The notes: generated from the sequence alone by a model not told the origin. A stretch of DNA of 6,587 bases from Chloroflexota bacterium (GCA_017860725.1 JAGDMX010000142.1:1-6587); one strand, 5' to 3'. Shown: positions 1 through 5,670, numbered from the stretch's first letter. A program made the numbers and translations.

Positions 1-1
1 C

Positions 2-742
2 GAAGACGTGACCGGCATCGATCCCGAGCTGGTTCTGCAAAAAGTTAAAGGCCCAAAGGGGACGGAAGTTATCTTGACCGTTCATCGCGAAGGTGTTGAG
101 CAGCCCTTTGATGTTGAAATCGAGCGTGCCAGCATTGTCGTACCTACCATCGAATCCAAAATGTTGGATGACAAAATTGCTTATATCCATTTATATTCCT
201 TTGGTGATAAAACCAGTGAAGACCTTCGAAAAGCCTTGAAGACCCTCCTGGCTAAGAAACCAGCAGGGTTGATCCTGGATCTGCGCTATAACAGCGGCGG
301 ATACCTGAATACCTCAATCGAGGTTGCATCTGAATTTATCAGTGATGGGGTCATCGTATATGAGGAGTACGGTGATGGACAGCGCGAGGTTTTCAGAGCG
401 CAAAAAGGCGGCCTGGCCACCAAGATCCCGATGGTTGTATTAGTGAATGAAGGAAGCGCTTCCGCATCAGAGATTGTTGCCGGTGCCATCCAGGATTATG
501 GGCGAGGTGAACTGGTAGGCGTCACTACCTACGGTAAAGGATCCGTACAATCGGTGGTTTCGTTGATCGACGATCAGGGCCAGGTCCGTGTAACTGTTGC
601 ACGCTGGCTGACTCCGAAAGAACGGCAGATTAACAAAATTGGCCTTGAGCCAGATCATACCGTTGAGATTACCCAGGAAGATTTCGAGGCCGGCCGCGAC
701 CCGCAGCTGGATAAAGCCATTGAGCTCCTGCTGAAGAAATAA
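2..742 (+). CDS. S41 family carboxyl-terminal processing protease (CtpA/Prc type), 5' end missing
   Basis: This is the C-terminal part of a serine protease that trims the C-termini of envelope proteins; family members are exported or membrane-anchored. The reading frame is open from the window edge, so the signal peptide and most of the PDZ domain lie outside. Counting the GTG at 8 as residue 1 (almost certainly an internal valine), residues 1-40 are the PDZ tail (KVKGPKGTEVILTV) and 50-220 the peptidase core. The motif GSASASEI places the nucleophile at Ser152 and TYGKGS places the general base at Lys177. Their spacing of 25, with Asp163 at +11, matches the Ser430/Asp441/Lys455 set of E. coli Prc, so the enzyme looks active. 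The DLRYNSGGYL segment (91-100) is also typical. The end, DPQLDKAIELLLKK, is a normal family terminus, and a terminator follows directly. It is transcriptionally separate from the next gene. Confidence 0.95.
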   Translation, partial: EDVTGIDPELVLQKVKGPKGTEVILTVHREGVEQPFDVEIERASIVVPTIESKMLDDKIAYIHLYSFGDKTSEDLRKALKTLLAKKPAGLILDLRYNSGGYLNTSIEVASEFISDGVIVYEEYGDGQREVFRAQKGGLATKIPMVVLVNEGSASASEIVAGAIQDYGRGELVGVTTYGKGSVQSVVSLIDDQGQVRVTVARWLTPKERQINKIGLEPDHTVEITQEDFEAGRDPQLDKAIELLLKK

Positions 743-762
743 CCGGTTTAGTATGCCAGGCT

Positions 763-806
763 TTGAGAACTCGCTTCCCGGTCGGGCGGCGAGTTCTCAA
801 CTTTTT
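763..806 (+). terminator. Intrinsic (Rho-independent) terminator of the S41 protease gene
   Basis: A perfect 12-bp inverted repeat, TTGAGAACTCGC (763-774) and GCGAGTTCTCAA (789-800), encloses a 14-base loop that can itself pair (CCC/GGG). One base later comes a run of five T (802-806). It begins 20 bases after the protease stop codon, which fits termination of that transcript and insulation of the flippase-like gene downstream. Confidence 0.93.
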
Positions 807-878
807 AGGACATAAACGATCTCAAAGTTTGTTCATTCCATCATTTGGCTTCCATCTTCAGGCGGTTAAATCGTTAAT

Positions 879-887
879 TGGTATAAT
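879..887 (+). promoter_or_regulatory. Extended -10 promoter of the flippase/RCK unit
   Basis: The sequence TGGTATAAT is a perfect TATAAT box (882-887) preceded by the TGn extension (879-881). No good -35 box is seen; the best candidate, TTCAGG at 857-862, matches three of six bases with a long 19-base spacer. The extended -10 may compensate for this. The box ends nine bases before the ATG at 897, so transcription should begin at or within a few bases of the start codon. A GTTAA direct repeat (865-869 and 873-877) sits just upstream and could be an operator half-site pair, but this is speculative. Confidence 0.75.
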
Positions 888-896
888 CACAATATC

Positions 897-1952
897 ATGA
901 AGAAATTTATTCTAGCAATTATCATCCTGTTTTCCGTAGTGTTTTTTATTACACGTGCAGCAGAGTTACAAACGATATACGAAACAATCCAGCAAGCCGA
1001 TTGGCGCTATATCTTACTGGCTATCCTGGTGCAAGGCATCTGGGTGCTTAATTTTGCCGCCTCAGCTTACATGATTCACCGGGCATTGGGGCTAACAGTG
1101 CAATACCGTCGAATTGCACTGTTAACCGGAGCAGCAACATTCGTAAATGTCGTCATGCCGTCAGCAGGTATGGGTGGGATTGGGATATTTATCAACGAGG
1201 CGAAACAGCGCAAGTATTCTGTCATCCGAGTTATGGTTGCCAGCGGCGTGTTTGCACTATTAGAATACCTGGGCTTTGCGATTGTATTGATCGTTGGATT
1301 GGTCATCCTCTTCGAGCGCAATAATCTTAACGCGCCTGAGGTATTAGCGACCGTGATTTTGCTGGTAGCTATCGGTATCCTTGCATATATGATTTACCTT
1401 GGCATGTTCTCTCCACAAAGGATGGGAGAATTTTTGGCCGGTCTTGCACGGTTAGCCAATCGCCTGCTAAAACCCTTCATCCATCGTGAATATTTCGATG
1501 AACGGCGTGCACACTTGTTTGCATATGAAGCTGGCAGTGGGTTGAAATTATTGCGCAAGCAACCCCGCAACCTGATCTTACCGGCTGTTCTGGCATTGAG
1601 TAATAAATTTTTGCTGATGCTGATCCTGTTCCTGGTGTTTCTGGCATTCAACGTTCCTATCACATTTGGTACACTGGTTGCGGGATTCAGCATCGGGAAC
1701 CTGTTTAATATAGTTTCACCTACCCCGGCAGGGATTGGTATCGTAGAAGGAGCGCTGGCGTTGGTTTTGACTTCAATGCATGTACCCCTGGCGGCAGCTA
1801 CGGTTGTAGCGCTTGTCTACCGGGGAATCGTGTTTTGGCTGCCCCTTTTTTATGGAATAATTACCTTCCGCTTAGTCATGCGCCCCACCCAACCCAGATC
1901 AAGCAAACTCCTGCATCGCGCACCTGCCTTGAACGAACAACTCCCAGACTAA
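897..1952 (+). CDS. UPF0104 / LPTM flippase-like integral membrane protein
   Basis: This is a polytopic inner-membrane protein of the family related to the transmembrane flippase half of MprF (lysylphosphatidylglycerol synthetase TM region), with the usual length of 351 residues. Hydrophobic segments lie at about 3-20, 37-58, 73-98, 112-138, 149-170, 226-251, 257-275, 281-303 and 304-326. A basic cytosolic-looking stretch lies at 172-224. Family hallmarks are visible: NVVMPSAGMGGIG (84-96), SPTPAGIGIVEG (274-285) and YRGIVFWLPLFYG (308-320). Members are thought to move lipids or lipid-linked compounds across the membrane, but the substrate cannot be read from sequence. The fused aminoacyl-transfer domain of MprF is absent. 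The ATG at 897 follows the promoter almost directly and has no Shine-Dalgarno site, suggesting leaderless initiation. It is first in a unit with the two RCK genes, 28 bases before the next start. Confidence 0.9.
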   Translation: MKKFILAIIILFSVVFFITRAAELQTIYETIQQADWRYILLAILVQGIWVLNFAASAYMIHRALGLTVQYRRIALLTGAATFVNVVMPSAGMGGIGIFINEAKQRKYSVIRVMVASGVFALLEYLGFAIVLIVGLVILFERNNLNAPEVLATVILLVAIGILAYMIYLGMFSPQRMGEFLAGLARLANRLLKPFIHREYFDERRAHLFAYEAGSGLKLLRKQPRNLILPAVLALSNKFLLMLILFLVFLAFNVPITFGTLVAGFSIGNLFNIVSPTPAGIGIVEGALALVLTSMHVPLAAATVVALVYRGIVFWLPLFYGIITFRLVMRPTQPRSSKLLHRAPALNEQLPD

Positions 1953-1968
1953 TTTGAATGGCGAAATT

Positions 1969-1973
1969 GGAGA
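1969..1973 (+). promoter_or_regulatory. Shine-Dalgarno site deciding the start of the first RCK gene
   Basis: GGAGA lies seven bases before the ATG at 1981. This favours that ATG over the in-frame TTG at 1954, which would add nine residues (MNGEIGERS) with no similarity to the family. The ATG start places the first beta strand of the Rossmann fold immediately at the N-terminus, as usual for RCK proteins. Confidence 0.8.
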
Positions 1974-1980
1974 ACGATCA

Positions 1981-2652
1981 ATGTCAAAAGTAATCGTAAT
2001 TGGATGCGGACGTGTTGGCGCCGAGCTGGCACACCGTCTGGCGCAGAGAGGCAACAAAGTCACTGTCGTCGACTTGAAAGCCGAAGCCTTTCATAATCTG
2101 CCGGTGGACTTTAGAGGGCGGATCGTAGAGGGTGAGGCCTTGAATAAGGAAGTGCTTGAACGCGCCGGCATTACAGAGGCGGATGGGCTGGCAGTCGTTA
2201 CTAGCAACGACCCCCTCAATGCAGCTGTAGCACATGTAGCCAGGGAATCCTACAATGTTCCCACGGTAGTGGTGCGGAATTTCGATTCTCGCTGGCGCTC
2301 AATGCACGAAATATTTGGACACCAGGTGGTTAGTTCTTCCAGTTGGGGAGCACAACGGGTCGAAGAAATGCTTTACCAGCAGGAAACACGCACCATATTC
2401 TCAGCCGGCAATGGTGAAGTGGAAATTTATGAGTTCACAATCCGGGAAAACTGGCAGGGGCAAACCATCCAGGAATTACTGCCGGAGCGGGATTGTGTCA
2501 TAGTAGCGCTCTCGCGAGCCGGGCGCGCCCTTATTCCGGAACAAGATTTTGTCATGCAAGAAGGTGATGTAGTAACCGTCAGCGCGACTTTAGACGGCAG
2601 TGAACAATTACGGTCCCGCTTGGTGAGTGGACCAGAAAAAAACCAGGAGTAG
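1981..2652 (+). CDS. First TrkA/KtrA-type RCK protein (K+ transport regulatory subunit)
   Basis: This is a cytosolic regulator that binds nucleotide and gates a K+ uptake channel of the TrkH/KtrB type as a ring. It has 223 residues, the usual size for a single RCK unit. Residues 1-130 form the RCK-N (TrkA_N) Rossmann domain: dinucleotide loop GCGRVG (8-13), acidic Asp31 at the end of beta-2 (NAD(H) ribose contact), VVTSNDPLN (72-80). Residues about 138-215 form the RCK-C (TrkA_C) domain, including WQGQTIQELL and the GDVVTV strand (195-200). The usual Gly-Asp of the VEGDA motif is Gly-Glu here (VEGEA, 49-53), a small departure from consensus. It is followed four bases after its stop by a second, diverged RCK gene, so the two are probably co-translated and may form a mixed ring. 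No channel subunit is in the window, so the partner is unknown. Confidence 0.92.
   Translation: MSKVIVIGCGRVGAELAHRLAQRGNKVTVVDLKAEAFHNLPVDFRGRIVEGEALNKEVLERAGITEADGLAVVTSNDPLNAAVAHVARESYNVPTVVVRNFDSRWRSMHEIFGHQVVSSSSWGAQRVEEMLYQQETRTIFSAGNGEVEIYEFTIRENWQGQTIQELLPERDCVIVALSRAGRALIPEQDFVMQEGDVVTVSATLDGSEQLRSRLVSGPEKNQE
2645..2649 (+). promoter_or_regulatory. Shine-Dalgarno site of the second RCK gene, inside the end of the first
   Basis: AGGAG lies seven bases before the ATG at 2657 and overlaps the last codons of the upstream gene. It decides for ATG 2657 over the in-frame GTG at 2627, which would add ten basic, polar residues ahead of the Rossmann fold. The layout suggests translational coupling of the pair. 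Confidence 0.8.
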
Positions 2653-2656
2653 GCAT

Positions 2657-3334
2657 ATGTTTGTACTCATCGCAGGTGGTGGAAGGACCGGCACAGAGCT
2701 GGCACTCAAGCTACTGGAACAGAAACACCAGATCCGTGTGATTGAACATCGCTCGTCGGTGCTGGCACGTCTTCATCGTGAGCTACCAACAGAAGTAATT
2801 TTTGAAGGTGACGCAACAGACGTCGAAGTACTAGATCAGGCTGAGGTTCGCAAAGCGGATGTAGTTGCAGCCTGCCTGGCATCTGATGAAGAGAATCTGG
2901 TGATTTGCTACACGGCGCGGCAACATTTTCATGCACCCCGCACCATTGCCCGCATCAATAATCCTCGCAATGCCTGGTTATTTGACGAAAAGTTCCATGT
3001 CGATGTTGCCCTGGATCATGCTTCGGTGATGGCCAGCCTGATCGAGGAGGAAATGTCGCTCGGCGATATGATGACCCTGCTCAAGCTGCGCCGCGGCGAA
3101 TTTTCACTCGTAGAAGAAAAAATCCCTGTTGGGGCGCGCGCTGTGGGTGTGGCGCTCAAAGACCTGGGGCTTGGCGAAAATTGTGTGGTTGCCGCGATTA
3201 TCCGCCACGGCAAGATGCTCCTGCCCAGAGGCAATACGGTCTTTGAAGCGGGTGACGAGATTCTGGCAGTCACGGATCGAGATGGAGCGGAAAAATTCTC
3301 CACGCTGCTCTCCCGCTCGGAAGTTCTGGCCTGA
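2657..3334 (+). CDS. Second TrkA/KtrA-type RCK protein (K+ transport regulatory subunit)
   Basis: This is a second single-RCK protein of 225 residues, a paralogue of the gene just upstream. The RCK-N domain spans about 1-135: loop GGGRTG (7-12), acidic Glu30 at the end of beta-2 (VIEHR), the canonical EGDAT (50-54), ASDEENLV (75-82), ARINNPRNAWLF (98-109). The RCK-C domain spans about 147-220, including ALKDLGLGENCVVAAIIR (166-183) and the AGDEILAV strand (198-205). It keeps the consensus GD that the first copy has lost, and it uses Glu where the first uses Asp at the nucleotide contact, so the two are not interchangeable. E. coli TrkA carries two RCK units in one chain; here the same content appears as two genes. 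Its stop lies three bases from the stop of the opposing lipoprotein gene, with no terminator seen. Confidence 0.92.
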   Translation: MFVLIAGGGRTGTELALKLLEQKHQIRVIEHRSSVLARLHRELPTEVIFEGDATDVEVLDQAEVRKADVVAACLASDEENLVICYTARQHFHAPRTIARINNPRNAWLFDEKFHVDVALDHASVMASLIEEEMSLGDMMTLLKLRRGEFSLVEEKIPVGARAVGVALKDLGLGENCVVAAIIRHGKMLLPRGNTVFEAGDEILAVTDRDGAEKFSTLLSRSEVLA

Positions 3335-3337
3335 GCT

Positions 3338-4078
3338 CTAATCGATGCACAAACCATCCTGCTCAGGGTCCTCGTAAACCGGAGAACGGCTGAGCTCCTC
3401 TAGACGGCCATCCTGGCGAACCAAAATCTCAACGGCTGTGGTTGTATGTGGACCACAGCCGCATAGTTGGTAGTGATACAGATGCACCAGGTACCCTTCA
3501 GGGCTTACCTCCACGTGGGTATCCTCCAGCCGCTCGGAAAAATAACGCAAATTGCTGGGTGCCTGCAAGTCAAAATAAGCTGCCAATCCAGTTGCCGCCA
3601 GGGCATAGCTGAGAGCTTCATTCTTGCTCAGGATCGGCGCATAAGCTGCTCTCAGGTCATTTTGATCAGCTAGCCGACGGAAACTCCCGTTTTCCCAGAT
3701 TACATAGCTCAAATACTGTGGAAGCAGACATCCTTCACGATAAACATATTGGCTATCGCCTGTGGTCTGAGCAATCCAGCAAACATTCAAGGGGTATGCT
3801 GGCTCGAGGCCACCCAGATACATGCCAGGAGTGGAAATTTGCTCACAACCCAATCTGCCCACAGGGCTATCAGCCGGGCAGACTTGCCTGCCATTCTGGT
3901 CTTCAGAACAACCTGACTGGTCAAAAGCAGTTGTATTGAGGCTGAATTGTGGAGCAGGATGGTTGATCACCTGAGGTGTAGAAGAACATCCGACTGCCAG
4001 AATTATCATCGCAGCTAAAATCACTAATTTCAAGGACCAGCTAAACCGGTTAAAGAAAATATGTTGCGACTGGATCAT
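3338..4078 (-). CDS. Cysteine-rich lipoprotein of unknown function
   Basis: I do not recognise this family. The protein has 246 residues and begins with a lipoprotein signal: basic residues Arg11 and Lys17, a hydrophobic run (18-29) and a lipobox ending AVGC, which makes Cys31 the likely lipidated residue. The mature part holds eight further cysteines (57, 67, 78, 100, 117, 206, 208, 244). This even number suggests disulfides in an exported domain; Cys206 and Cys208 form a CGCGPH motif. No catalytic motif is evident. It is the last gene of the minus-strand unit, 26 bases after the Nudix stop. The ATG at 4078 has no Shine-Dalgarno site. A TATAAC sequence (4080-4085) lies one base from the ATG and is too close to serve as its -10 box, so the start is moderately uncertain. 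A later TTG at residue 16 is the main alternative. Confidence 0.8.
   Translation of the reverse strand: MIQSQHIFFNRFSWSLKLVILAAMIILAVGCSSTPQVINHPAPQFSLNTTAFDQSGCSEDQNGRQVCPADSPVGRLGCEQISTPGMYLGGLEPAYPLNVCWIAQTTGDSQYVYREGCLLPQYLSYVIWENGSFRRLADQNDLRAAYAPILSKNEALSYALAATGLAAYFDLQAPSNLRYFSERLEDTHVEVSPEGYLVHLYHYQLCGCGPHTTTAVEILVRQDGRLEELSRSPVYEDPEQDGLCID
3433..3461. repeat. Perfect 9-bp inverted repeat inside the lipoprotein gene
   Basis: CGGCTGTGG (3433-3441) and CCACAGCCG (3453-3461) enclose an 11-base loop. It lies within the lipoprotein codons for the CGCGPHTTTAV segment. On the minus strand it is followed by TTGAGATTTT, a poor U-tract; on the plus strand there is none. It may be chance, a weak terminator for transcripts passing this convergent junction, or an mRNA hairpin. 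Confidence 0.55.
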
Positions 4079-4104
4079 TGTTATAGTGGACGAAGCGATT
4101 GTAT

Positions 4105-4560
4105 CTAAACATACCCTATATCGAGCAGATGATATGGGTTGTTAGTGTAGAACCGGTAAATAGGCCGTTTAGAATAGCCCAACATATCTTGGATACGTTC
4201 ATAGATAATGGGATGAGTAATCCGTGAAAGAACCTGGTCGCGTGCCACCCATTCACTCTCCAGGCTCTCAGCGGTGGTTATTAAGTCGCCTGAAATCCAG
4301 CTCCCCAAAAAACTAAAAATCAGTTTCGGTGAGGATGTCAGATTATGATAGATACCAGTCAATTCACCCGGTTGAATTTTGACACCTGCTTCCTCCAATA
4401 CTTCCCGCTTCAATGCCGCCAGCAGTGATTCCCCTTCATCTACTTGGCCGCCCGGCACCTCCCAACCGCGCCTGGGATTGCGGATGAGCAACACCCTGCC
4501 ATCCGGGTGGGAAATTAAAGCGGTAACGGCGACAACATGCAGAGGAGCATAATTTGACAT
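4105..4560 (-). CDS. Nudix (MutT-type) hydrolase
   Basis: This is a cytosolic pyrophosphohydrolase that cleaves a nucleoside diphosphate linked to another group, using divalent metal; the substrate cannot be inferred. The protein has 151 residues, typical of a stand-alone Nudix domain. The Nudix box is perfect at residues 38-60: Gly38, Glu44, then Arg52-Glu53 and Glu56-Glu57 with Gly59. It is preceded by GWEVPGG (32-38) as in active members. An ATG at 4560 was chosen because it lies two bases after the stop of the SGNH gene, which suits coupled translation, and gives a normal N-terminus (MSNYAPLHVV). An in-frame GTG at 4614 would add 18 residues overlapping the SGNH gene and is less likely. 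Only a weak Shine-Dalgarno site is seen. It is followed 26 bases later by the lipoprotein gene. Confidence 0.92.
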   Translation of the reverse strand: MSNYAPLHVVAVTALISHPDGRVLLIRNPRRGWEVPGGQVDEGESLLAALKREVLEEAGVKIQPGELTGIYHNLTSSPKLIFSFLGSWISGDLITTAESLESEWVARDQVLSRITHPIIYERIQDMLGYSKRPIYRFYTNNPYHLLDIGYV

Positions 4561-4562
4561 AG

Positions 4563-5045
4563 TTAATTCGATTCCAGGGTATCCAGAACTTGTGGCAAAA
4601 TCAAGTCTACCCACTCGGCATACATCCTGCCCGAAGGGTGCAAGCCATCGGAGGCAAGCAGACCTCCATCCCGTGCAGCCCGGCGGGATGCCGGGGTGAT
4701 ATCCACGTAAATTGCCCCTGCTTGTTCAGCTTCCTGACGGTTGACTTCATTAAAGGCGTCGATCTCAAATGCAATCTTTTCTCGTTCCAAGCCTTGCGCA
4801 AATGGAGTCACCCCCCAATCCGGGATAGAAATCACCATCACCCTGCCTGGATTCCCATCCGCGAATCTGCCCGCCTGATCGAGTAGCCTTCGCAGTTGCT
4901 GGCGATAGGTCACAACATCCTGACCGCGATACTGGTTGTTGACGCCGATAAGCAAAGTTACCAGATCATACTCTCCTCGCGGGCTGACCTGAAGGGTGCC
5001 GGTTAGCAGCTCGTCTGCGGTCCAGCCGGTACGCGCAACGATCAT
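4563..5045 (-). CDS. SGNH/GDSL hydrolase, C-terminal part, downstream of an in-frame stop
   Basis: This is the larger part of a GDSL-family esterase/lipase, in the same frame as the N-terminal piece at 5058-5264 and separated from it by one TAA. From the ATG at 5045 it has 160 residues. It holds block II (ARTGWTADEL, Gly7), block III (IGVNN, Asn36) and block V (SDGLHPS, Asp133 and His136), but not the nucleophilic serine, which is in the other piece. The frame stays open upstream of the ATG as far as the TAA (TEDP), and the join QRGL-stop-TEDPMIVARTGW reads like normal family sequence. The ATG has no good Shine-Dalgarno site, so it is probably not a natural start. Either this is a young pseudogene, a sequence error, or translation restarts or reads through. 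Alone, this piece should lack hydrolase activity. Confidence 0.85.
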   Translation of the reverse strand: MIVARTGWTADELLTGTLQVSPRGEYDLVTLLIGVNNQYRGQDVVTYRQQLRRLLDQAGRFADGNPGRVMVISIPDWGVTPFAQGLEREKIAFEIDAFNEVNRQEAEQAGAIYVDITPASRRAARDGGLLASDGLHPSGRMYAEWVDLILPQVLDTLESN

Positions 5046-5057
5046 GGGATCTTCGGT

Positions 5058-5060
5058 TTA
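5058..5060 (-). other. In-frame TAA interrupting the SGNH hydrolase
   Basis: On the minus strand the codons read GGC TTG TAA ACC GAA GAT. Frame is identical on both sides (5264 and 5045 are in register), so a single base substitution, for example CAA, GAA or AAA to TAA, explains the break. Other genes here use TAA as an ordinary stop (for example at 740-742 and 1950-1952), so a changed genetic code is not supported. Confidence 0.85.
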
Positions 5061-5264
5061 CAAGCCTCTCTGTCGAAGCTGCTCGACCAATTGATCGGGC
5101 CAGCGTTCGGAGATGGCAACACCTTCACCAATCGTGTACGAGTCGCCCAGAAATAAGATTCGAATCATCGAGGTCGTATCAACAGAGGAAGTATCTGTGT
5201 CATCGGGAGTATCTACCGGCACGGCACAACCAACCAATGCTATAACGATCACGATATACCACAT
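5058..5264 (-). CDS. SGNH/GDSL hydrolase, N-terminal lipoprotein part ending at an in-frame stop
   Basis: This piece carries the export signal and the catalytic nucleophile of the GDSL esterase that continues at 5045-4563. From ATG 5264 it has 68 residues: a hydrophobic run, a lipobox ending ALVGC with Cys13 as the likely lipid anchor, an acidic Asp/Thr/Ser-rich linker (about 17-32), then block I ILFLGDSYT with Ser42. The whole enzyme would be about 232 residues and surface-attached, acting on acyl esters or similar. ATG 5264 has AGG five bases upstream and leaves 58 bases after the previous gene, but gives a signal peptide without a basic residue. ATG 5339 would add 25 residues including one Arg and overlap the upstream gene by 17 bases, with no Shine-Dalgarno site. 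A frame start as far as 5405 is possible but overlaps more. The start is therefore uncertain. Confidence 0.7.
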   Translation of the reverse strand: MWYIVIVIALVGCAVPVDTPDDTDTSSVDTTSMIRILFLGDSYTIGEGVAISERWPDQLVEQLRQRGL

Positions 5265-5322
5265 CAACGCCTGAAGGGTTTGTGGCTGTTGTCCGTAGAT
5301 TGCGCCCGGATGTTGCCTTTCG

Positions 5323-5556
5323 TTAATGATGCTCCCCATGGGCCGAGTCGCCATTTGGCTGATCGAGTCCATACACCGCAACCTGGTCTTGGGTTTTCGT
5401 TGCATTAATAATAATGAAAATACTCACGAATACAATAATCAACAAAGTGATCCATAAGGCCGTCACTGGATCAATGGTGAGCTCTCTAACCGGCTCTTCC
5501 GATTCAACCAGCGAGCGAACCGTATTTGGGACAGCAGCCAACAGAAGTGGAAGCAT
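5323..5556 (-). CDS. Small single-span membrane protein, unknown function
   Basis: This is a 77-residue protein that I do not recognise. A short hydrophobic N-terminus (LPLLLAAVP) is followed by a charged stretch (VRSLVESEEPVREL, 13-26), one strong membrane segment at about 31-51 (TALWITLLIIVFVSIFIII) and a polar C-terminal tail ending in a histidine-rich HGEHH. ATG 5556 is chosen because AGGAG (5565-5569) sits eight bases before it and a TATAAT box (5605-5610) lies about 50 bases upstream, giving a leader of about 40 bases. The in-frame ATG at 5622 would place the promoter inside the gene and has its AGGAGG only one base away. It is first in the minus-strand unit ahead of the SGNH lipoprotein. 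Possible roles include a small subunit of a membrane complex, but nothing in the sequence decides this. Confidence 0.7.
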   Translation of the reverse strand: MLPLLLAAVPNTVRSLVESEEPVRELTIDPVTALWITLLIIVFVSIFIIINATKTQDQVAVYGLDQPNGDSAHGEHH

Positions 5557-5564
5557 AGAATAGA

Positions 5565-5569
5565 CTCCT
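5565..5569 (-). promoter_or_regulatory. Shine-Dalgarno site deciding the start of the small membrane protein
   Basis: On the minus strand AGGAG lies eight bases before ATG 5556, an ideal distance. It supports this start over the upstream in-frame ATG at 5622. Confidence 0.75.
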
Positions 5570-5604
5570 TGAAGATCTCGGGTGAATTGCCAGTGCTGAG
5601 CATA

Positions 5605-5610
5605 ATTATA
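5605..5610 (-). promoter_or_regulatory. -10 box for the minus-strand unit
   Basis: A perfect TATAAT is read on the minus strand at 5610-5605, about 50 bases before ATG 5556. No convincing -35 box is found; positions 5633-5628 read AATGAG at a 17-base spacer. Transcription would start near 5598. It lies back-to-back with the start of the plus-strand hydrolase gene, so 5557-5670 is a divergent control region. Confidence 0.6.
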
Positions 5611-5634
5611 CTGTATCGTCATTCCTCCTCATTC

Positions 5635-5663
5635 TTTACGTTTTCTAACAAATGCTGTAGACT
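5635..5663 (+). promoter_or_regulatory. Possible promoter of the alpha/beta hydrolase fusion gene
   Basis: TTTACG (5635-5640) and TAGACT (5658-5663) each match four of six consensus bases and are separated by 17 bases. Transcription would begin about 5670, directly at the ATG at 5671. This again implies a leaderless mRNA and agrees with the lack of a properly spaced Shine-Dalgarno site (AGGG is one base from the ATG). Confidence 0.45.
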
Positions 5664-5670
5664 TCAGGGC

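Noticed and set aside
8..742. A complete short protease starting at the GTG at 8
   Set aside because: The frame is open upstream of the GTG to the window edge, and the visible start lies inside the PDZ domain, so the gene is truncated by the window.
1954..1980. TTG start at 1954 for the first RCK gene
   Set aside because: There is no ribosome site at a useful distance, and the added residues lie before the conserved first beta strand. ATG 1981 has GGAGA seven bases upstream.
2627..2656. GTG start at 2627 for the second RCK gene
   Set aside because: It would overlap the upstream gene by 26 bases and add a basic tail absent from the family. ATG 2657 has AGGAG seven bases upstream.
4561..4614. 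GTG start at 4614 for the Nudix hydrolase
   Set aside because: It overlaps the SGNH gene by 52 bases and adds residues without family character. ATG 4560 directly follows the SGNH stop.
4590..4886. A 98-codon plus-strand open frame
   Set aside because: It lies wholly opposite the SGNH gene, whose catalytic blocks are clear, and its translation shows no domain or compositional sign of a protein.
5058..5060. Selenocysteine, pyrrolysine or altered genetic code at the SGNH stop
   Set aside because: The codon is TAA, not TGA or TAG, and TAA ends other intact genes in this window at the expected places.
5557..5629. ATG at 5622 as the start of the small membrane protein
   Set aside because: Its AGGAGG is only one base from the ATG, and a perfect TATAAT lies downstream of it inside the extension. 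ATG 5556 has an ideally spaced AGGAG.
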